DNA of 64,000 bases, taken from Oopsacas minuta (Eukaryota > Porifera > Hexactinellida > Lyssacinosida > Leucopsacidae). Shown here piece by piece: positions 24,723 through 37,125 of the stretch (position 1 is its first letter; each line of letters opens with the position of its first letter). The stretch spans positions 62,001-126,000 of the forward strand of contig JAKMXF010000323.1 of NCBI GenBank assembly GCA_024704765.1, read 5' to 3'. A program made the translations under genes and the position numbers. The notes under the pieces were generated by a model, which was not told the DNA's origin, made no database searches, and was given only the letters and a program-made list of their open reading frames with translations.

Positions 24723-26056
24723 CAACGGGGCATTCAAATGTTCTCGACCTTGGTCGCAGTATTTTAAGATATAAGATATTATATTACGTATCTGTATTCA
24801 TAACGAAACTTATTCTATTATTTATTCAGGACTACTTTAACTTTCACCATATCGTCAATAGTATCCTAGCAACGATAATTTCAAATTTCACAGTTTTTGA
24901 CTATCTTTGGATTATTCAGTATTTATGGCTTCAAATTTGAAATTTGAGCAAAGATCCTATATCAAAATTCGCACGCTTTCTTGGTATTGGTCCGAAGGAT
25001 AGTCTCATTGACTTGGAAGTTGTTTATGGAGATGCTAGTCTTTCAAATACTACTGTGAAGGAGTGGGCCAAGCGGTTTTGTGAAGGACCAGAATTACTGG
25101 AGGATGAGGAACGAATCGAGCGTCCAGATCCGCCATCACTAGCAGTAACACCTCTGCAATTCGCTGGAGAGTGGAAGAAGATCCTCATATCACTGTTGAG
25201 AAGTTAGCTATGAGTATAGGGATCTCAATGGGAGCTTTTTACTCCATATTCATCGATGAGCTGAAAGTTAGCAAAATTTGTTCAAGGTCGATCCCGCATT
25301 CCGTTATAAAGGACCATAAGGACAGTTGGGTAACATGTGCAAGAAAATGCTCTCCAGTATAAAGACTCGGATCCAAGAAGGCTGGCAGAAATCATTACCG
25401 GTGACGAGACTTGAATAAGATACGATGAGCCACTATCCAAAGAAAGGACTAAGGTATGGGTCGGTAAAGGTGAGGCGCCTACCTCTTCATCCCAGGCCGG
25501 ACTTCAGACATCAGAAGGTTCTGTACTCAATTTTCTTTGATACACATGGTCCAGTTTGCCAGATAACAATACCAAAAGGGAAGCCAATATCCGGGGACTT
25601 TTATGCCATCAGTTGCCCCTTAGAAGTAGAAAAACATTAATGGAAGACGAGGCCAAAGTCTGGATCGGGGCATGCGATTATTGCACAATAATGCACGGCC
25701 ACATAAAACTAAGCTCGTAAAGTCAGAGTTGGATAGAATGAGAGTGGTTGAGCTAGATCACCTATTCCACTTACCTGACCTTACTCCTTGAGATCTCTGG
25801 CTCTTGCAAAGTTGAAAAAGGACCTTGCAAGCAGGCATTTTGAGACCAGAATCAACCTAGGGAACGCAATTTGGAGATCCCTAAAAGACACCCCACCCGG
25901 AGACTATAAAAATGTATCCTTCAAGTGGCTAGATCATCTACAACGAGTCATATAAGTTTATGGTGATTATTTCGAGAAAATATAAGAATGTACATGTATA
26001 TTCTGTATAGTTACAAAATTATGTAGTAGTGTCGGGAACTTTTTGAACGCCCGTTG
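24723..26056 (+). mobile_element. Mariner element, 1334 bp, TA-flanked
   Basis: The left end CAACGGGGCATTCAAATGTT and the right end, read inverted, CAACGGGCGTTCAAAAAGTT form terminal repeats. Each is flanked by TA (24721-24722 and 26057-26058). It encodes the mariner relic at 24920-25960 and sits inside the minus-strand Helitron gene. Confidence 0.85.
24920..25960 (+). pseudogene. Mariner transposase relic
   Basis: Frames: 24944-25207 (N-terminal DNA-binding part; GDASLSNTTVKEWAKRF), 25171-25362 (ITVEKLAMSIGISMGAFYSI, second helix-turn-helix), then MCKKMLSSIKTRIQEG and SLPVTRLE at about 25335-25415, where mariners normally have TGDET (here GDET is visible in another frame, about 25402). The C-terminal half gives HGPVCQITIPKGKPISGDFY, then LWHDNARPHKTKLVKSEL (second Asp) and FHLPDLTP*DLWLL (third Asp region with a stop). 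Frameshifts and stops abolish function. Confidence 0.8.
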
Positions 26057-26305
26057 TAAATGGCTCCATTTTCTTTCATCATATCCATACCAAATATGGG
26101 ATAAGGGAACTAAGAGCGAATCTCATGGTGCAAATCTAGCAGTTTCCCATTCCTGGAAGATATACCTATGCCATAGCTTGCTGACGGTTCTCAAGTTCTC
26201 CATCAGCTGTTCGGTCAAGAACATAGATTTGGGCAGAGGATGGCACTTCGACCTCTCTCGGAATGAGTCGATCGATGTTATGGTGGAGAAGTCCTTGAAT
26301 TAAGA

Positions 26306-28238
26306 AAGCGTAAACTCTACCCATATCGTTAGATAAATTTAGTCAAGGTTCACAACCATTGGCGCAATACAAGAGCCAAGTTTTAAGCTCTTATATGTAG
26401 TCCGTACTCTTTTCCTTGACTGTCATCAACAGTCAGTAGATGTTCAGGCATCTCAGGTAGTTGAGCTAAAGAGAAAGAATAAAATTTCCCTGTTAATTAC
26501 AGAGGGAATTAAAAGCACTATTTAGTGCTAATGTAGTTTCTCGTTCTAGCTAAATTTGGCCACACAGTGCGAACAGGAATAACATAAGATGTGAAGAATG
26601 AGCAGAACTAAGACATAAATTTTAGTTGTACCTTTTGATTCTGCTTGATAGCTCAAACGGCAATGTGTTTCTCAATCCTTTCTTTTGTTCTGAGCTACTT
26701 TGTAATCTAATTGGCGTTCACAGAACGCCCTCTGGATCTGAAATACTGTGTTTTGACATCCCGGTTGTGGATTGATACCTACGATGCGGTTGATTGCGCT
26801 CTCTTTATCTAAACAGGCCAGGTATTTGTGAAGCTGTATTCAAACTTTATTCTCTAACTTCATAGGATTTATTGAGCCGGTAACTCCATGGTTTTGACGT
26901 ACAATATTCAGACCAGTGTTAATTATTTGGCATTGTGTTATTCAAGGATGTAAATTTAACCAAATGAGTTTGTGAAATTAAGATATTCAGTTATAATTAT
27001 TTTTAAAACTAGGTTTTCAATAGATATAACTCCAAAGTGTATGAAAGGTATTAACGAATAAACGTGAAAATTATATGAGCCACTTCATAAACTCAAATGT
27101 ACAGAGTTAAAAATTTTACCCAATGCCAAATATATAATACAAGCAAGCTTCGCTTTCTTGCGCTGCGGGCCTGGTGAATACTTGGTGTCCTCAGGTGGCA
27201 CCCTTCGGGTGCATTTCCATTCTTATTGATTTATGAGCGCGTTTAAAGCGTTACGTAACCCAACTCCATAAATATTGACACCTCCTCGATGTGTCACGCT
27301 TTCACCGATTTATTATTCTAGAAGAATGGGGCTGTCACAATTTACATACTACCCCATAGCGTTACGGCACATTTAAACAAGCCCTATTATACATATTATA
27401 AATATGGAATATATCAAGTACATGTATAAAACATTAAAACAACACTAAGTAGAAATTCTATTGGCCAAATCAATCAATCATCAATTTTATTTTATAAATT
27501 TATATTTGATGAAAGCGGAAAATATTTATCTGTATTCTACGTTTTCATTTGGCAATTTCGCTATTTTCCCGAATTACTCGTTAAAATCTATTTAGAATGC
27601 TTATATGTTTATTCCAGTAACATTCCATTTAATGTCCGTGAAATAATTCAGAAAAAGATTTAATTTTCTATGTATTTATGCATCATGAAAATAATAGTAG
27701 ATAAATTAAATTTGGTAATTAATACGGAAAATAATCATAGTTACATATTTATACCATTGGCATTATAATTAAATTATTATAAAATATATCTATTGAATAT
27801 GTATATATCGTCCACAATATATTATGGATACAAAGGCTAGTTAATTGGAATTTGAAAAAAATTGTGTAATTGGAACTATTGAGTAATTTCTTGCATCCCA
27901 AATAACTAGCTAAGAGCCTAACATATGATAGAGTAATATAAGCACAATTGGTAAAATCCTCGAATCTGACAGGTCCATACATTTTGATACTTATATCAGA
28001 GAGTCTTTGACATATAGTTTAGATCTTAGAACTCCTTCATAGATTTGCCAGATTCCACACACAAGCCAAATTTCAAGCTTGTAGCAGATCAAATTGAGAG
28101 AAACTGATCACATTTTCATAATCAGGATAGTCGATACACCAAAGCGGAATATACATTGTTCTGGTAACTAATTAGTCACATATATTTGTATTAATGTATA
28201 CCTATTTAATCCATCTCATCCAGAATTACTATTCCATA
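26306..28238. other. Spacer with a GC-rich island
   Basis: Mostly AT-rich and without recognised genes. The exception is about 27140-27370, listed separately. Confidence 0.35.
27140..27370. other. GC-rich island, possible SINE or foreign insert
   Basis: This block (CAAGCAAGCTTCGCTTTCTTG, TGCGCTGCGGGCCTGGTG, GGTGGCACCCTTCGGGTGC) contrasts with flanks of very high AT. It includes a short hairpin GCACCCTTCGGGTGC near 27200. No tRNA fold with matching A and B boxes was established and no ORF is present. Its nature is unknown. Confidence 0.35.
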
Positions 28239-28240
28239 TA

Positions 28241-29544
28241 CAGGGTGGCTTTTAAGTTCTGTCCCATGATTTATAAGAACCATTTTCATGCTGGTCTTTG
28301 CTATTTATATACCTTATTAGTTTACCTTATTATACTGTATTTAACATAAATATACAGTTTCAGAGTACAATTGTGGAGAATTTTCAATTTTATTAGTGAT
28401 GGAACGTGAGAGGTCGGCAATTGTAGAACTATTTACAAAAGGACATCCTTCAAGGGAAATTTTGAAGATCCTGAAACTCCCTCTAAACAGAAGGAAAATT
28501 GTATACCGCACTATCAGGCGATACAAGGATACTGGAAAAGTTGAAGATAGGGCGAGATCAGGCCGTCCGTGCTCAGTAACCACCCCCAGCTTAGGGAAAG
28601 TCATCGCCCAGCGAATTTGCCGAAATCCTAGACGTTCCATAAGGAAAATGGCTCTAGATCTGAAAGTATCAAGATGAGCAATGACTAAAATTGTGAAAAG
28701 GGATTTAGGGATGAGTTCATTCAAGCGTAAGAAGGTACACTTCCTTTCTCAATCGGTAAAGGAAAAAGGGTTGCAAGATGCAAAGGTGCGTTGGTCCGGT
28801 ACGCTGTTGAAAATCTAGAAAAAATATTATTTTCAGATGAGAAAATATTCACTATCCAGGAGGTAACCAATGTACAAAATGATCGTATAAATGCATCATC
28901 TCCTTCCAAAGTCGACGAGAAGTTCAGATATGTTAGCCGAATACAGAACCTTAAGTCAGTGATGGTTTGGGCAGGGGTGTCAAAAATGGGCCGGACACCC
29001 TTGGTCTTTCTCCATAAGGGGCAAATATCAATTCAATTAATTATCGAGAAATGGTTTTGGAGCTAGTATTGAAGAATATAGGCCGAGACATGTTCGGAGG
29101 TACTTCATTTGTTTTCCAGCAAGACGGGGCGCCAGCACACACTTCTAATGTTACCCAGTCATGGTTACATGACAATTTTCCTGGTTTTATAACCAAGGAA
29201 GAATGGCCTCCTTACAGTCCTGACCTGAATCCCATGGATTATTCTGTGTGGTCAATTCTCGAGACGAAAGCTTGTGTTAACTCTCACACAAGCATCAAGT
29301 CACTGAAGAGGAAACTTTGCCAAGAGTGGACTAAAATTCCCCAAAAAACCCTCCGTGCTGCTATTGAGGCCTTGCCAGATCGAATTACACGTGTAACACA
29401 AATGAGGGAGGCTATATTGAATAAAATTCGCGAAATATGTTTTGTCTCTGAATCATAAATTAGAGCAATAAATATCATTACCAAGCTATATATAAATTGA
29501 TAAATAATAGTTTTTGCATGGGACGGAACTTAAAAGCCACCCTG
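28241..29544 (+). mobile_element. Tc1/mariner-type element, 1304 bp, near intact
   Basis: The ends are almost perfect inverted repeats of about 28 bp: CAGGGTGGCTTTTAAGTTCT at the left, and CATGGGACGGAACTTAAAAG followed by CCACCCTG at the right. TA flanks both ends (28239-28240 and 29545-29546). It encodes one transposase with only a few disabling changes, so it is among the youngest insertions in the window. Confidence 0.93.
28396..29458 (+). pseudogene. Tc1/mariner-family transposase with few lesions
   Basis: The frame starts MMERERSAIVELFTKGHPSR (a helix-turn-helix), with the linker DRARSGRPCSVTTPSLGKV. A TGA at 28675-28677 interrupts, and a frame change near 28785 leads to the catalytic part: ILFSDEKIFTIQE (first Asp, SDEK), FVFQQDGAPAHTSNVTQSWL (second Asp, QQDGAPAHT) and WPPYSPDLNPMDYSVWSILE (third acidic motif, Asp in PMDYSVW). 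A further frame change lies near 29050. The protein ends at 29458. The QQDGAPAHT/PMDY signature is that of a mariner-like DD(37)D group. Without the stop and two shifts it would be about 350 aa. Confidence 0.9.
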
Positions 29545-29546
29545 TA

Positions 29547-30637
29547 AGATCTGGAGTATTTCTACAGAAGGTCATTAAAAATAATTTTGATGCACCATAG
29601 ATACTAAAAAATTTAAATTTTCGCCAGTCGCACAAAGACCTAGAAAGCGACAAGTTATACATCCATTATTTATCGATTGTGTATTTGTTCCGAATTGATT
29701 GACGAAAAGGTGACACTTGTATTTCAGATAATATCATTTCAATTCTAACAGAAAATGAGACTATGGCTTCAGAAATTATAAATTTATACTGTATAACTCA
29801 TTTGACAAGTGAATATAGTTTGCTTCATTCTTACCTTTTGTCTAAGTTAGTTGACCAAGGGTAATCAACAAATTGAAATTTCACAGATGTTAGACAGGTG
29901 GGCTCACTATCGGGCAACGTCAGACTAAAATGTTTTATTCTTCACTAGGCTTTGTCATTTGAATAGTTCTGATAGTGGATATAGTATATACAATGAAGAA
30001 AATTTACTTTTGATAAATCATCGTCATATTTTCTGCTATATAGCGGAAGAGTTGTTACTCCATGAAAATATGACGTCAAAAAACACAATATTCGTTTTGT
30101 GTATGGCACTATGTGGATAGGTACATCGTGAAGTTCCAAATTTCATTGAATGCGATTATCCATATACCTTTGACAAAAAAAAGTCTCAAATTTGGATATC
30201 ATCAGGATATATACATGATATCAATCAATCAATGAAAATATATGATATCGATAGAAATGTGGGTCTGATAAACATTATGAGTAGTTAAGTCTGGGTGAGT
30301 GATATATCAAAGTTTAGGGTACTAAGTAGATGTAGGGAGAGTCAATATCCCTTAAGTTTAAATCTCAGATCACTTAGATGGCTCTGGGTGTCATAAAATC
30401 TACAATCGGTTTGATGGAATACCGAAGTTCAACACCAAAAATGATATTCTTTTTGGATTCAAGGTTACTTCACTAATTGGCTCATCTGGCACTACTGTTT
30501 GGCTAAATGATATCCCAAATTCACAATTTTGTGTACGACCTAAAAGAGTTTAGAGTTATTATTGTTAAGAATAAGAATATTAATCTAAATCGAGTACATT
30601 TCTGCGCGATAATACTCAATAATTACATGATTGGTCA
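29547..30637. other. AT-rich spacer
   Basis: No gene or repeat recognised. Confidence 0.4.
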
Positions 30638-32696
30638 TAGCATACTAAACATAAGGCCATTTCACTTAGCTAAATCGGCTTGGACTAGGGTAAGATGAAA
30701 GGCGTGTTCTTATATGCCTATGATATAAGTACATATATTTTTGATTAAAACTGATATCGTTGTCAGGATTATCAATAATGTCCTTAAGAATTCTATTGTG
30801 AATGTATGCTATTCGAATTCCCATTTCTAAAATTTTAACATACTTTGCCTATACAATATTAGCTCCTAATTGAATTCTAACATATTATATAAATGTTTGC
30901 GTGTCAATTTTTTGACACGTAAACTTTTATGCTATGGTCACCAGCTTGTATATGCGATGGCCAGTGTTGTGCGTTTGTTCCCACTAGCCCATCCTAAAGC
31001 AACAAATTTACTTCCAATTAGTCGGGTATAAGATTTGTAATATTGAAAAGTGCGGATAAATTATAGATGCGATCGTCTCAGATAACTTTCCTTTGAACGT
31101 AAATCTTTTCAAATAGTTGGGAATAATACAGATCTTTTACCCTGTATCTCTCATCTCAATCGTAGTGGAAGCTCTTTATCTAGATATATACATCATCAAG
31201 CCTATTAGGAATATTTGGGTCGTACATTCTTTTATCCAAACTTTGAAGGTCTTTCCCATTCTACCCACCCAAGAGTACTATATCAAAAGCATCTTTTCAG
31301 GTATTTGCAATTATAATAATAATTCATTTATACTATTTATTCCAATCCTTGTAATTTCGGAATGGACGTTACTATTCAAATTAGATCAATTTTCTGTTAC
31401 AAAACTAGCACCAAAGAAAAGTTACAAATCATACTGACCTTGGTACTCGATATACAGAACGTTAAGCATACACTCCGGAAATTTTATTAGACACATGTAT
31501 CTTCCCTAACTAGACAACAATCGAAAGTTAATATTCAAAGCAATCATACTGGTCACTTTTAACTCTGATTTCTCAAGTCTAGAAGCTTTTCTATGTCAAT
31601 ACTCCTTAGAAGTTCGTTCGTCTCTTTGGAGATTCTCAACCACTAGTGTATGATTATCTCAGGTTAAATTTACATCTCCATTAGTTCTTTAACTAGAGTA
31701 CGGGAGAAACTTACCATTTACACGAGGAATGCTAACTGCTCAGAACTTTTCTAGTTTTATTCATCCAAGCATTGCTCTACTGAAACTTATAGAATATTTG
31801 ACCAGAGAATGTGGATTCATTTATGTATTATCATCTCATATACAAAATGATCCAATTGAACACCATTTTGATAATATAGACAGATGTCGGGATTAAGCTA
31901 CAATGTTTCGGTATGTCAAATAACAGAAAGTGTAAGGATCAAAAACTGTCCAATATTCTCATGTTATATTATAGGAAAGATAATGACCTTAGAGATAAAG
32001 GTTTCTTTATGGAATCTATCAGTACATTTCAATACCACATAACGATAATGATCATGGTCGTACACCTAATTGTGGTGTCAAGATGGATGTTAATCACTTT
32101 AACATGTATTCTCCCTCTTTGAAGATTTTTACCAGATTGTGATACAAAAAAAGCTCTAGCTATTATCTGAGGATATGCAGCTCTTTCTTTGACAAGGAAA
32201 TACAATAAAACCTCATAATTGTGTCCAGAATGTTACTCTATACAATTTTTCGCTGATTCATCTCCTAGATCATGGCGGACATGAATGGCCATCTAATCAA
32301 GTTCATAATTCATTCTTACGATCTGGTAGGTGTTTACAAATTGAGCGTTCGCCAGTTCTCAAATACTTTCTCGATCTGATCCAAAAACAAGATTTGAGTG
32401 CAACTAACTCTTCGTAAGGTTGATCGTGAGGAGTTTGAAGGATTATGAGTGTTTCGATTGTTACACTGAAGGAAAGCCATATTCCAGGCTCTTGATAACA
32501 GTAGCCAATTGTTTACCTAACAATAAGGCCAAGAATCTAAATATTCCCGCAACCTGATCCAAGGAAATATCTCAAAGTATCTTCTAAATAATTTAATTGT
32601 ATTCATAAAGGTATAAAATTATGTGTCATATAGCATACTTGTGTTTGTACTGGGAAACAATGGCCCTGAGTTTAGTAGGCTATGGATCTGTGGTTG
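30638..32696. mobile_element. Element with same ends as the 1.04-kb foldback
   Basis: The left end CATAGCATACTAAACATAAGGCCATT and the inverted right end CATAGCCTACTAAACTCAGGGCCATT match each other and match the ends of the 1078-2120 element. The 2.06 kb between them has ORFs of up to 106 aa (31117-31437) with no recognised motif, so it may be non-autonomous or very decayed. No duplication was seen: the flanks are ATTGGT at the left and GATCTG at the right. One end may therefore have been rearranged. Confidence 0.55.
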
Positions 32697-32697
32697 T

Positions 32698-33600
32698 CAT
32701 GGAGGTTAGACTCAGCCATTTTCAACTGTTACCTACTGTTATCGTGCATTTTCACCGAAAACGGGAATAGCTTGGAGTTGCTCCAAAAACTGGTAGAACG
32801 CAAACTGCGACAATAACTTACCATATCCAGATGTACGGTGCAGTGCAAGATACTACATGAAATCTTGGTCCACACAAGCTGAGCAGTCGGCGATCCCACA
32901 TCTCTTGACGCTTCCCAAAAGACAAGCTAGGGTTGTTGATTGCGTAAATATATGCTAGTGAATTCGATATGGGGGTCTAGTATAGTTTTTAGATAGTTAC
33001 ATGCGATGAGGCTTGGATATATTCTTATGCGTCTGAGAAAGACACAATCTCAGGTTTGGGTGTTTCCAGAAGAGGATACTCCAACAAAGATGGTGAGTGC
33101 ATATACAACTGGGATACAAATAGTTGCCACTTTAGTTTGTAAAAGAGGTCATATAGCAACTGTACTATTGACAGAATAAAGAACAATAACTGCTAAATGC
33201 TATTGTGCAGTTTTTCTTTCAGGAGTCTGTAAAACCTCTGTGAATAGCGTTCTAAGTCAGGACTTAAAGGGTTACAATTGCATCACCAAAATGCAAGCTA
33301 TCACAACGACGGTATCACCCAAGACATCCTTGCCTAGAAACCCATTCAAATGCTTGGCCATCCGCCATATCCTCCTGACCTTGCACCCTGTGACTTCTTT
33401 GTATTCGCAAATGTTAAAGATCTTATGTTTGGTCTCGCTTTTCATCCCCCAGTAAAGTTGTCGACATCTATAAAGAACACCTTGATATCTAAAGCAAATC
33501 ACAGTGGTGCAATATGATTGTAAATTGGTTTGAAAAGATGAAAATATGATACAAGCTAGAGGTGAATACTTTGAGAATATATAAGAATTTTAGTTCAATA
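32698..33600 (+). pseudogene. Mariner transposase relic
   Basis: Conceptual frames include IVTCDEAWIYSYASEKD (first Asp), CVFPEEDTPTKMVSAYTTG in another frame, VATLVCKRGHIATVLLTE (the usual GHVATVPLE block) and HHQNASYHN. In HHQNASYHN, Gln replaces the second catalytic Asp of HHDNASSH. LGHPPYPPDLAPCDFFVFAN (third Asp) follows. The order is that of mauritiana/cecropia-type mariner. Frameshifts and stops are frequent. The hAT nest begins immediately downstream. Confidence 0.75.
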
Positions 33601-34034
33601 CCTTGTAGACCAGCGGTCGGCAACCTCTGGCCCGCGAAGCGAATTCATCCGGCCCGCGGCGCTTTCCTTAGCATCCATATTGTGAACTCCAATTTGTTCA
33701 TCAATAGGAAGCAAAAAATTTAGAATATTATTTTTCTAAGATAATCCTTGATGGTGAATGCATGGTTCAATACATCGTTCAATGAATAGTGGTGATTATG
33801 CATGCGCAATGTATTTCTTTAGCACCTTACAAGTTACAACCTGTCAATAATATAATTGAATAAATATAATCATTACGTCTTTTCAAGGCTGCTCTTTGTT
33901 CACTTATCATTGTTAGTAAATAGTCCTTGATTTCAAAAGCATTTTAGAAGGTATTTTTTCAATTTTTCACTAACTTCACTTATCTTTAAGTTTAGCATTT
34001 TTCGAGTGATTTTGTTGTTCAGATTTATTTACGT

Positions 34035-34411
34035 ATGGCATCAAATAAGAGAAGAAAAGTAGATCGGGAAAATCGAACATTCAGGGAAAGTTAGACTGAA
34101 CAATACATTTTTATTATGTTTGGAGATAAGCCTTTATGTTTACTGTGTAATGTAACTGTGGCTGTTGTAAAAGAGTGTAATCTAAAGCGACATTACACAA
34201 CAAAGCACTCGGAGAAATTTGATTCAATTATTGGAAAAGAGCGAAAAGTAAAGATTAATTCTCTACGAGGATCCTGTGTAAACAACAAGATATTTTCACA
34301 AAGCAGGATACCGAATCCGCAAACAGTACTTGTGCAAGTTTCGCTATCAGTGAAATCATTGGCAGAAAAATGAAACCGTTTACTGAAGGAGAATTTGTGA
34401 AGAATGTCTTC
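34035..34411 (+). pseudogene. hAT transposase, 5' part with BED finger
   Basis: The frame starts MASNKRRKVDRENRTFRES, meets an in-frame TAG at about 34092-34094, and continues FGDKPLCLLCNVTVAVVKEC and NLKRHYTTKHSEKFDSI. This is the C-x2-C ... H-x4-H BED finger of the GTF2IRD2/ZBED-like hAT proteins. It leads into KPFTEGEFVKNVF (with a small frame change near 34370), a segment that precedes the CPEKK block in that family. Coding then stops because the RAG1-like transposon begins at 34417; the rest resumes at 40732. Confidence 0.85.
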
Positions 34412-34416
34412 TAACT

Positions 34417-34455
34417 CACAGTGGCACACCCCCTGGAAATTGGTCAAAATTTCAA
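34417..34455. repeat. Outer transposon left end, heptamer + A/T block at 23 bp
   Basis: The heptamer CACAGTG (34417-34423) is followed by a 23-bp spacer and then AAATTTCAA (34447-34455). That is where a 23-RSS would carry its nonamer. Confidence 0.7.
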
Positions 34456-35295
34456 TCCGATATTTAGTAACCATTTAAAGTTCATTGGAAAGAGAAATAT
34501 CCAATTACTTGAAATGTCTAAAATTGTTATGATCCATCATTTAGTTTAGGAACAACTGGAATGTATATAAGCATTACAATTTCTTGCTCAGAAATTATTC
34601 TTGAAAACCACAGATATTCATTTATATCAATGAACTTAAATTCCAGTATCTAAGCAACTAATACATTCCAAAGACTTCATTCCATTGCATTTTCGACTAC
34701 TCTCTTATTATAGTGATTATATAAGCGGAGTTCAAATAATAAATCCTTAAAATAGCTCAAATATTTTGATAAATTTTTCTGTTGGATTTCTGTCGTCACT
34801 CAACTTCGAAGTCTCATAACTTCATCTGTCGCGTTCTGTCAAGTTGTCTCATGAGTTTTATAAGACAGCATTTTTAATTCTCTATAAAATACAACAATTT
34901 CCAGGTTCCCGAAAATTCGCGCAAATATAGTTTCAATCACATGAACTTTTGAATTTATCTAATATTTTTAAAAATTCTCTTTTCAAAATTTATATAAATA
35001 TTATGGTTGCTTAGCGATATAATCAAAACGTGAAGTTATTTACATTTTTATGCTTGTGTTTACAAAATTCAGCCTGTAATTAATATAAATAAATGTTCTC
35101 ATCACGTATTTCTACAAAGATTCCATTAAAAAATCAACACTCTACTGTAAGAAAACGTTTCGTCAAAAGTTCCTTAATTCTTAGATTTCAGAATGTATTT
35201 TATAAGCTTATAAAACAAACATGCATATATATATAATCTTCCTTTTGCCCTGTATTTACAATTTGTTAATAAATAATATATTAATTATCTAGAAA

Positions 35296-36549
35296 ATGAA
35301 CAACCTTCAAGCTTTTCAGTTTTATTGTGAGCATAAATTACTTAGCACCCGTTCAATCGCAGACCAATTTATTTCAACTCATGGTTTTGATCGAGATCAG
35401 CAAAATTTCTTTCGTCTGAAGTTCAATGATATTCAAAAAGAGAGAGCCTCTTTTCATAAATATTCGGACCTTGATACTTGGAATTCCATGTGCTTCTGTC
35501 CTCTGCCAAAGAAGCCAGGTTAAGTGCCTCTTCTTCATTAACCATTAACTTTGAAGAAGACTTTAATCTTTCAAAAAAGAAATCGCTCGCTGACTTAACG
35601 ACCAAAGGTTTGAGAAATCGGCTCTCTTCTCTTAAGTCTCACCTCGAATCAGTCGCTGAAAACGAGCATGTAACTCCAAAGACTCTTGCAACTTATCTCT
35701 TACTACTTTGTTGCAATGAGGAGCAGGACATGAATAGTGCCAATGTTTGTAAAGAGATACTCGAGAAGGGAAACTCATCTCCTATCTACCCACAATTACC
35801 ACTTGATAAATCTGCCTTTCTTTTCGATTCGCTTGAGATCGGTAAAACAAAGTATTTAGAACTTCGGCGTACGTTACTATCTGAAGATCTCAAGTTACCA
35901 GGCTACAATAGTGTAGCTAAACATCGGGCTCAAATTAATTTGCAGGATAAGGTGCGTATAATTCATAGAGAATTTCCATGTGGAGTAGGTATTTCTTACA
36001 CCAGACTACTCACCCATACAGTTGAACGAATTGTATCTAACTTAAGTCCTGATAACCTTGTCTATCCGCTGAAAGTTCGAGTATCCGATGGCTTAGATGG
36101 ATCTGGGTGTCATCGAGTTTACCAGCAAGCTATATCTAACCCTGACCTCTCGACTAAAACCTTCATTCTATTTGGTTTCAAGGTTAACTCAATCATAAAT
36201 GCAAAAGATCATATCCTATGGAAACCTCATCATCCGAATTCGCCATTTTGCACTCGACCAGTTGCCCTCTTAGCCCTACCAGAAAATGAAGAGAGTGTCA
36301 AGTTTTTGATGGACTCATTAAGAAATAACGAAACTTCAACTATCGAAGAGAGTGGTTTGTGTTTACACAACGGAAATGCAGAGGTCAAGATCATTAGATC
36401 TCATTTCGATACAAAGATGGCAAAAATCTTAAGCGGTGCTGGTGGTGCTAATTGTCAAATGTGTACTGCAACGTTCCAACAGATACACGATATTAGCATA
36501 GTTCAAAATGGCTTTCCCATAAATAGGACTATCCGTGATGCACGTGATG
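35296..36549 (+). pseudogene. RAG1-like transposase, outer copy, 5' part
   Basis: Starts at 35296 with MNNLQAFQFYCEHKLLSTRS, matching the layout of the inner copy's start. One frame change near 35490-35510 moves it to the frame open at 35478-36575. It then runs through the RAG1-like core: VRVSDGLDGSGCHRVYQQ (first catalytic Asp, codon near 36087), KTFILFGFKV, HHPNSPFCTRPVALLALPEN (like the PNSELCCKPLCLMLADE of RAG1), HFDTKMAKILSGAGGANCQM with the CxxC pair, and NGFPINRTIRDARD. It is cut at 36549 by the inner transposon. The apparent last residues up to 36575 are encoded by the insert. The first exon-like 200 codons show no RING finger, unlike RAG1 itself. Confidence 0.92.
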
Positions 36550-36588
36550 CACAGTGGGCTTTTTGCTGGAAATAGCATGAAATTTTTA
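36550..36588. repeat. Inner transposon left end, heptamer + A/T block at 23 bp
   Basis: The heptamer CACAGTG (36550-36556), a 23-bp spacer, then AAATTTTTA (36580-36588). Confidence 0.7.
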
Positions 36589-37125
36589 CCCCCTCAGAAT
36601 TGTATTTCCTTATTATCATTGAATTCACAATCCTTTCAAACCTAGAAATTAGTAATTTCATTCTGATTCAACAAGTAAATTGGTTGTTATGGTGATGAAT
36701 ATTTGCGGCTTCTTGTAATTGGAATTTCTGTTGTGTGGTATATCAAAATCGATCAAGTTTCATAGTTATATCTTTAGCACTTGTAACTAAGAAGAAAGAA
36801 TTCCTTTACAATAATGAAACATTTATATTTCAATTATCTAATTTACATCTTGAAATGTCGTTTGGTTTCTAACTTTCTATTCTAAAACTAGATAAAACGC
36901 GATGACTATTTAGGACATTTTTTTTCGGCGTCCACAGGATATTTTATGCTGAAACTTGTTGTGGCGTTTCGTTGCGTGAACTCTCACTGGTCTTAAAATG
37001 TAGGTTGTAATAATAAATTCAAAAAATATAATAGTTTAGACCCGCCGGAGGGCGCCCAAAGTATCAAGCATTCATTTGAATGGGTGTAACTTTAATGTAA
37101 AATTTCCCTATGAAATATTAGCATT

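Larger units (their letters stand above)
22640..26305 (-). pseudogene. Helitron Rep/helicase relic
   Basis: Minus-strand fragments lie in the order of a Helitron protein. About 26290-26150: GLLHHNIDRLIPREVEVPSS then AQIYVLDRTADGELENR (Helitron-like N region). 24487-24290: RRERYVALKEFYSYCIMVR and VFMFAKVQHVSLNFSKVNQ. About 24118-24050: YYFITFTCNPDCEEMTCAL, the Rep-catalytic region motif. About 23755-23700: NYLHKHSYQGHDSS (KYLYKYxYKGHD motif). 23554-23237: MALHLQGIQSVVFRES, GWFKANYKIPSARNITY, and in a shifted frame FYLRILLHHVTGYRSYKDI. Below the MITE: EEDQECDDCLTEAALCSMAL and so on to about 22770. The HUH motif itself was not found. The gene is broken by frameshifts, by a hAT-like MITE (about 23038-23157) and by a complete mariner (24723-26056). 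Confidence 0.8.

Noticed and set aside
36550-36575. C-terminal tail AQWAFCWK of the outer RAG1-like ORF.
   Set aside because: These codons belong to the inner transposon's terminal repeat, not to the outer protein.
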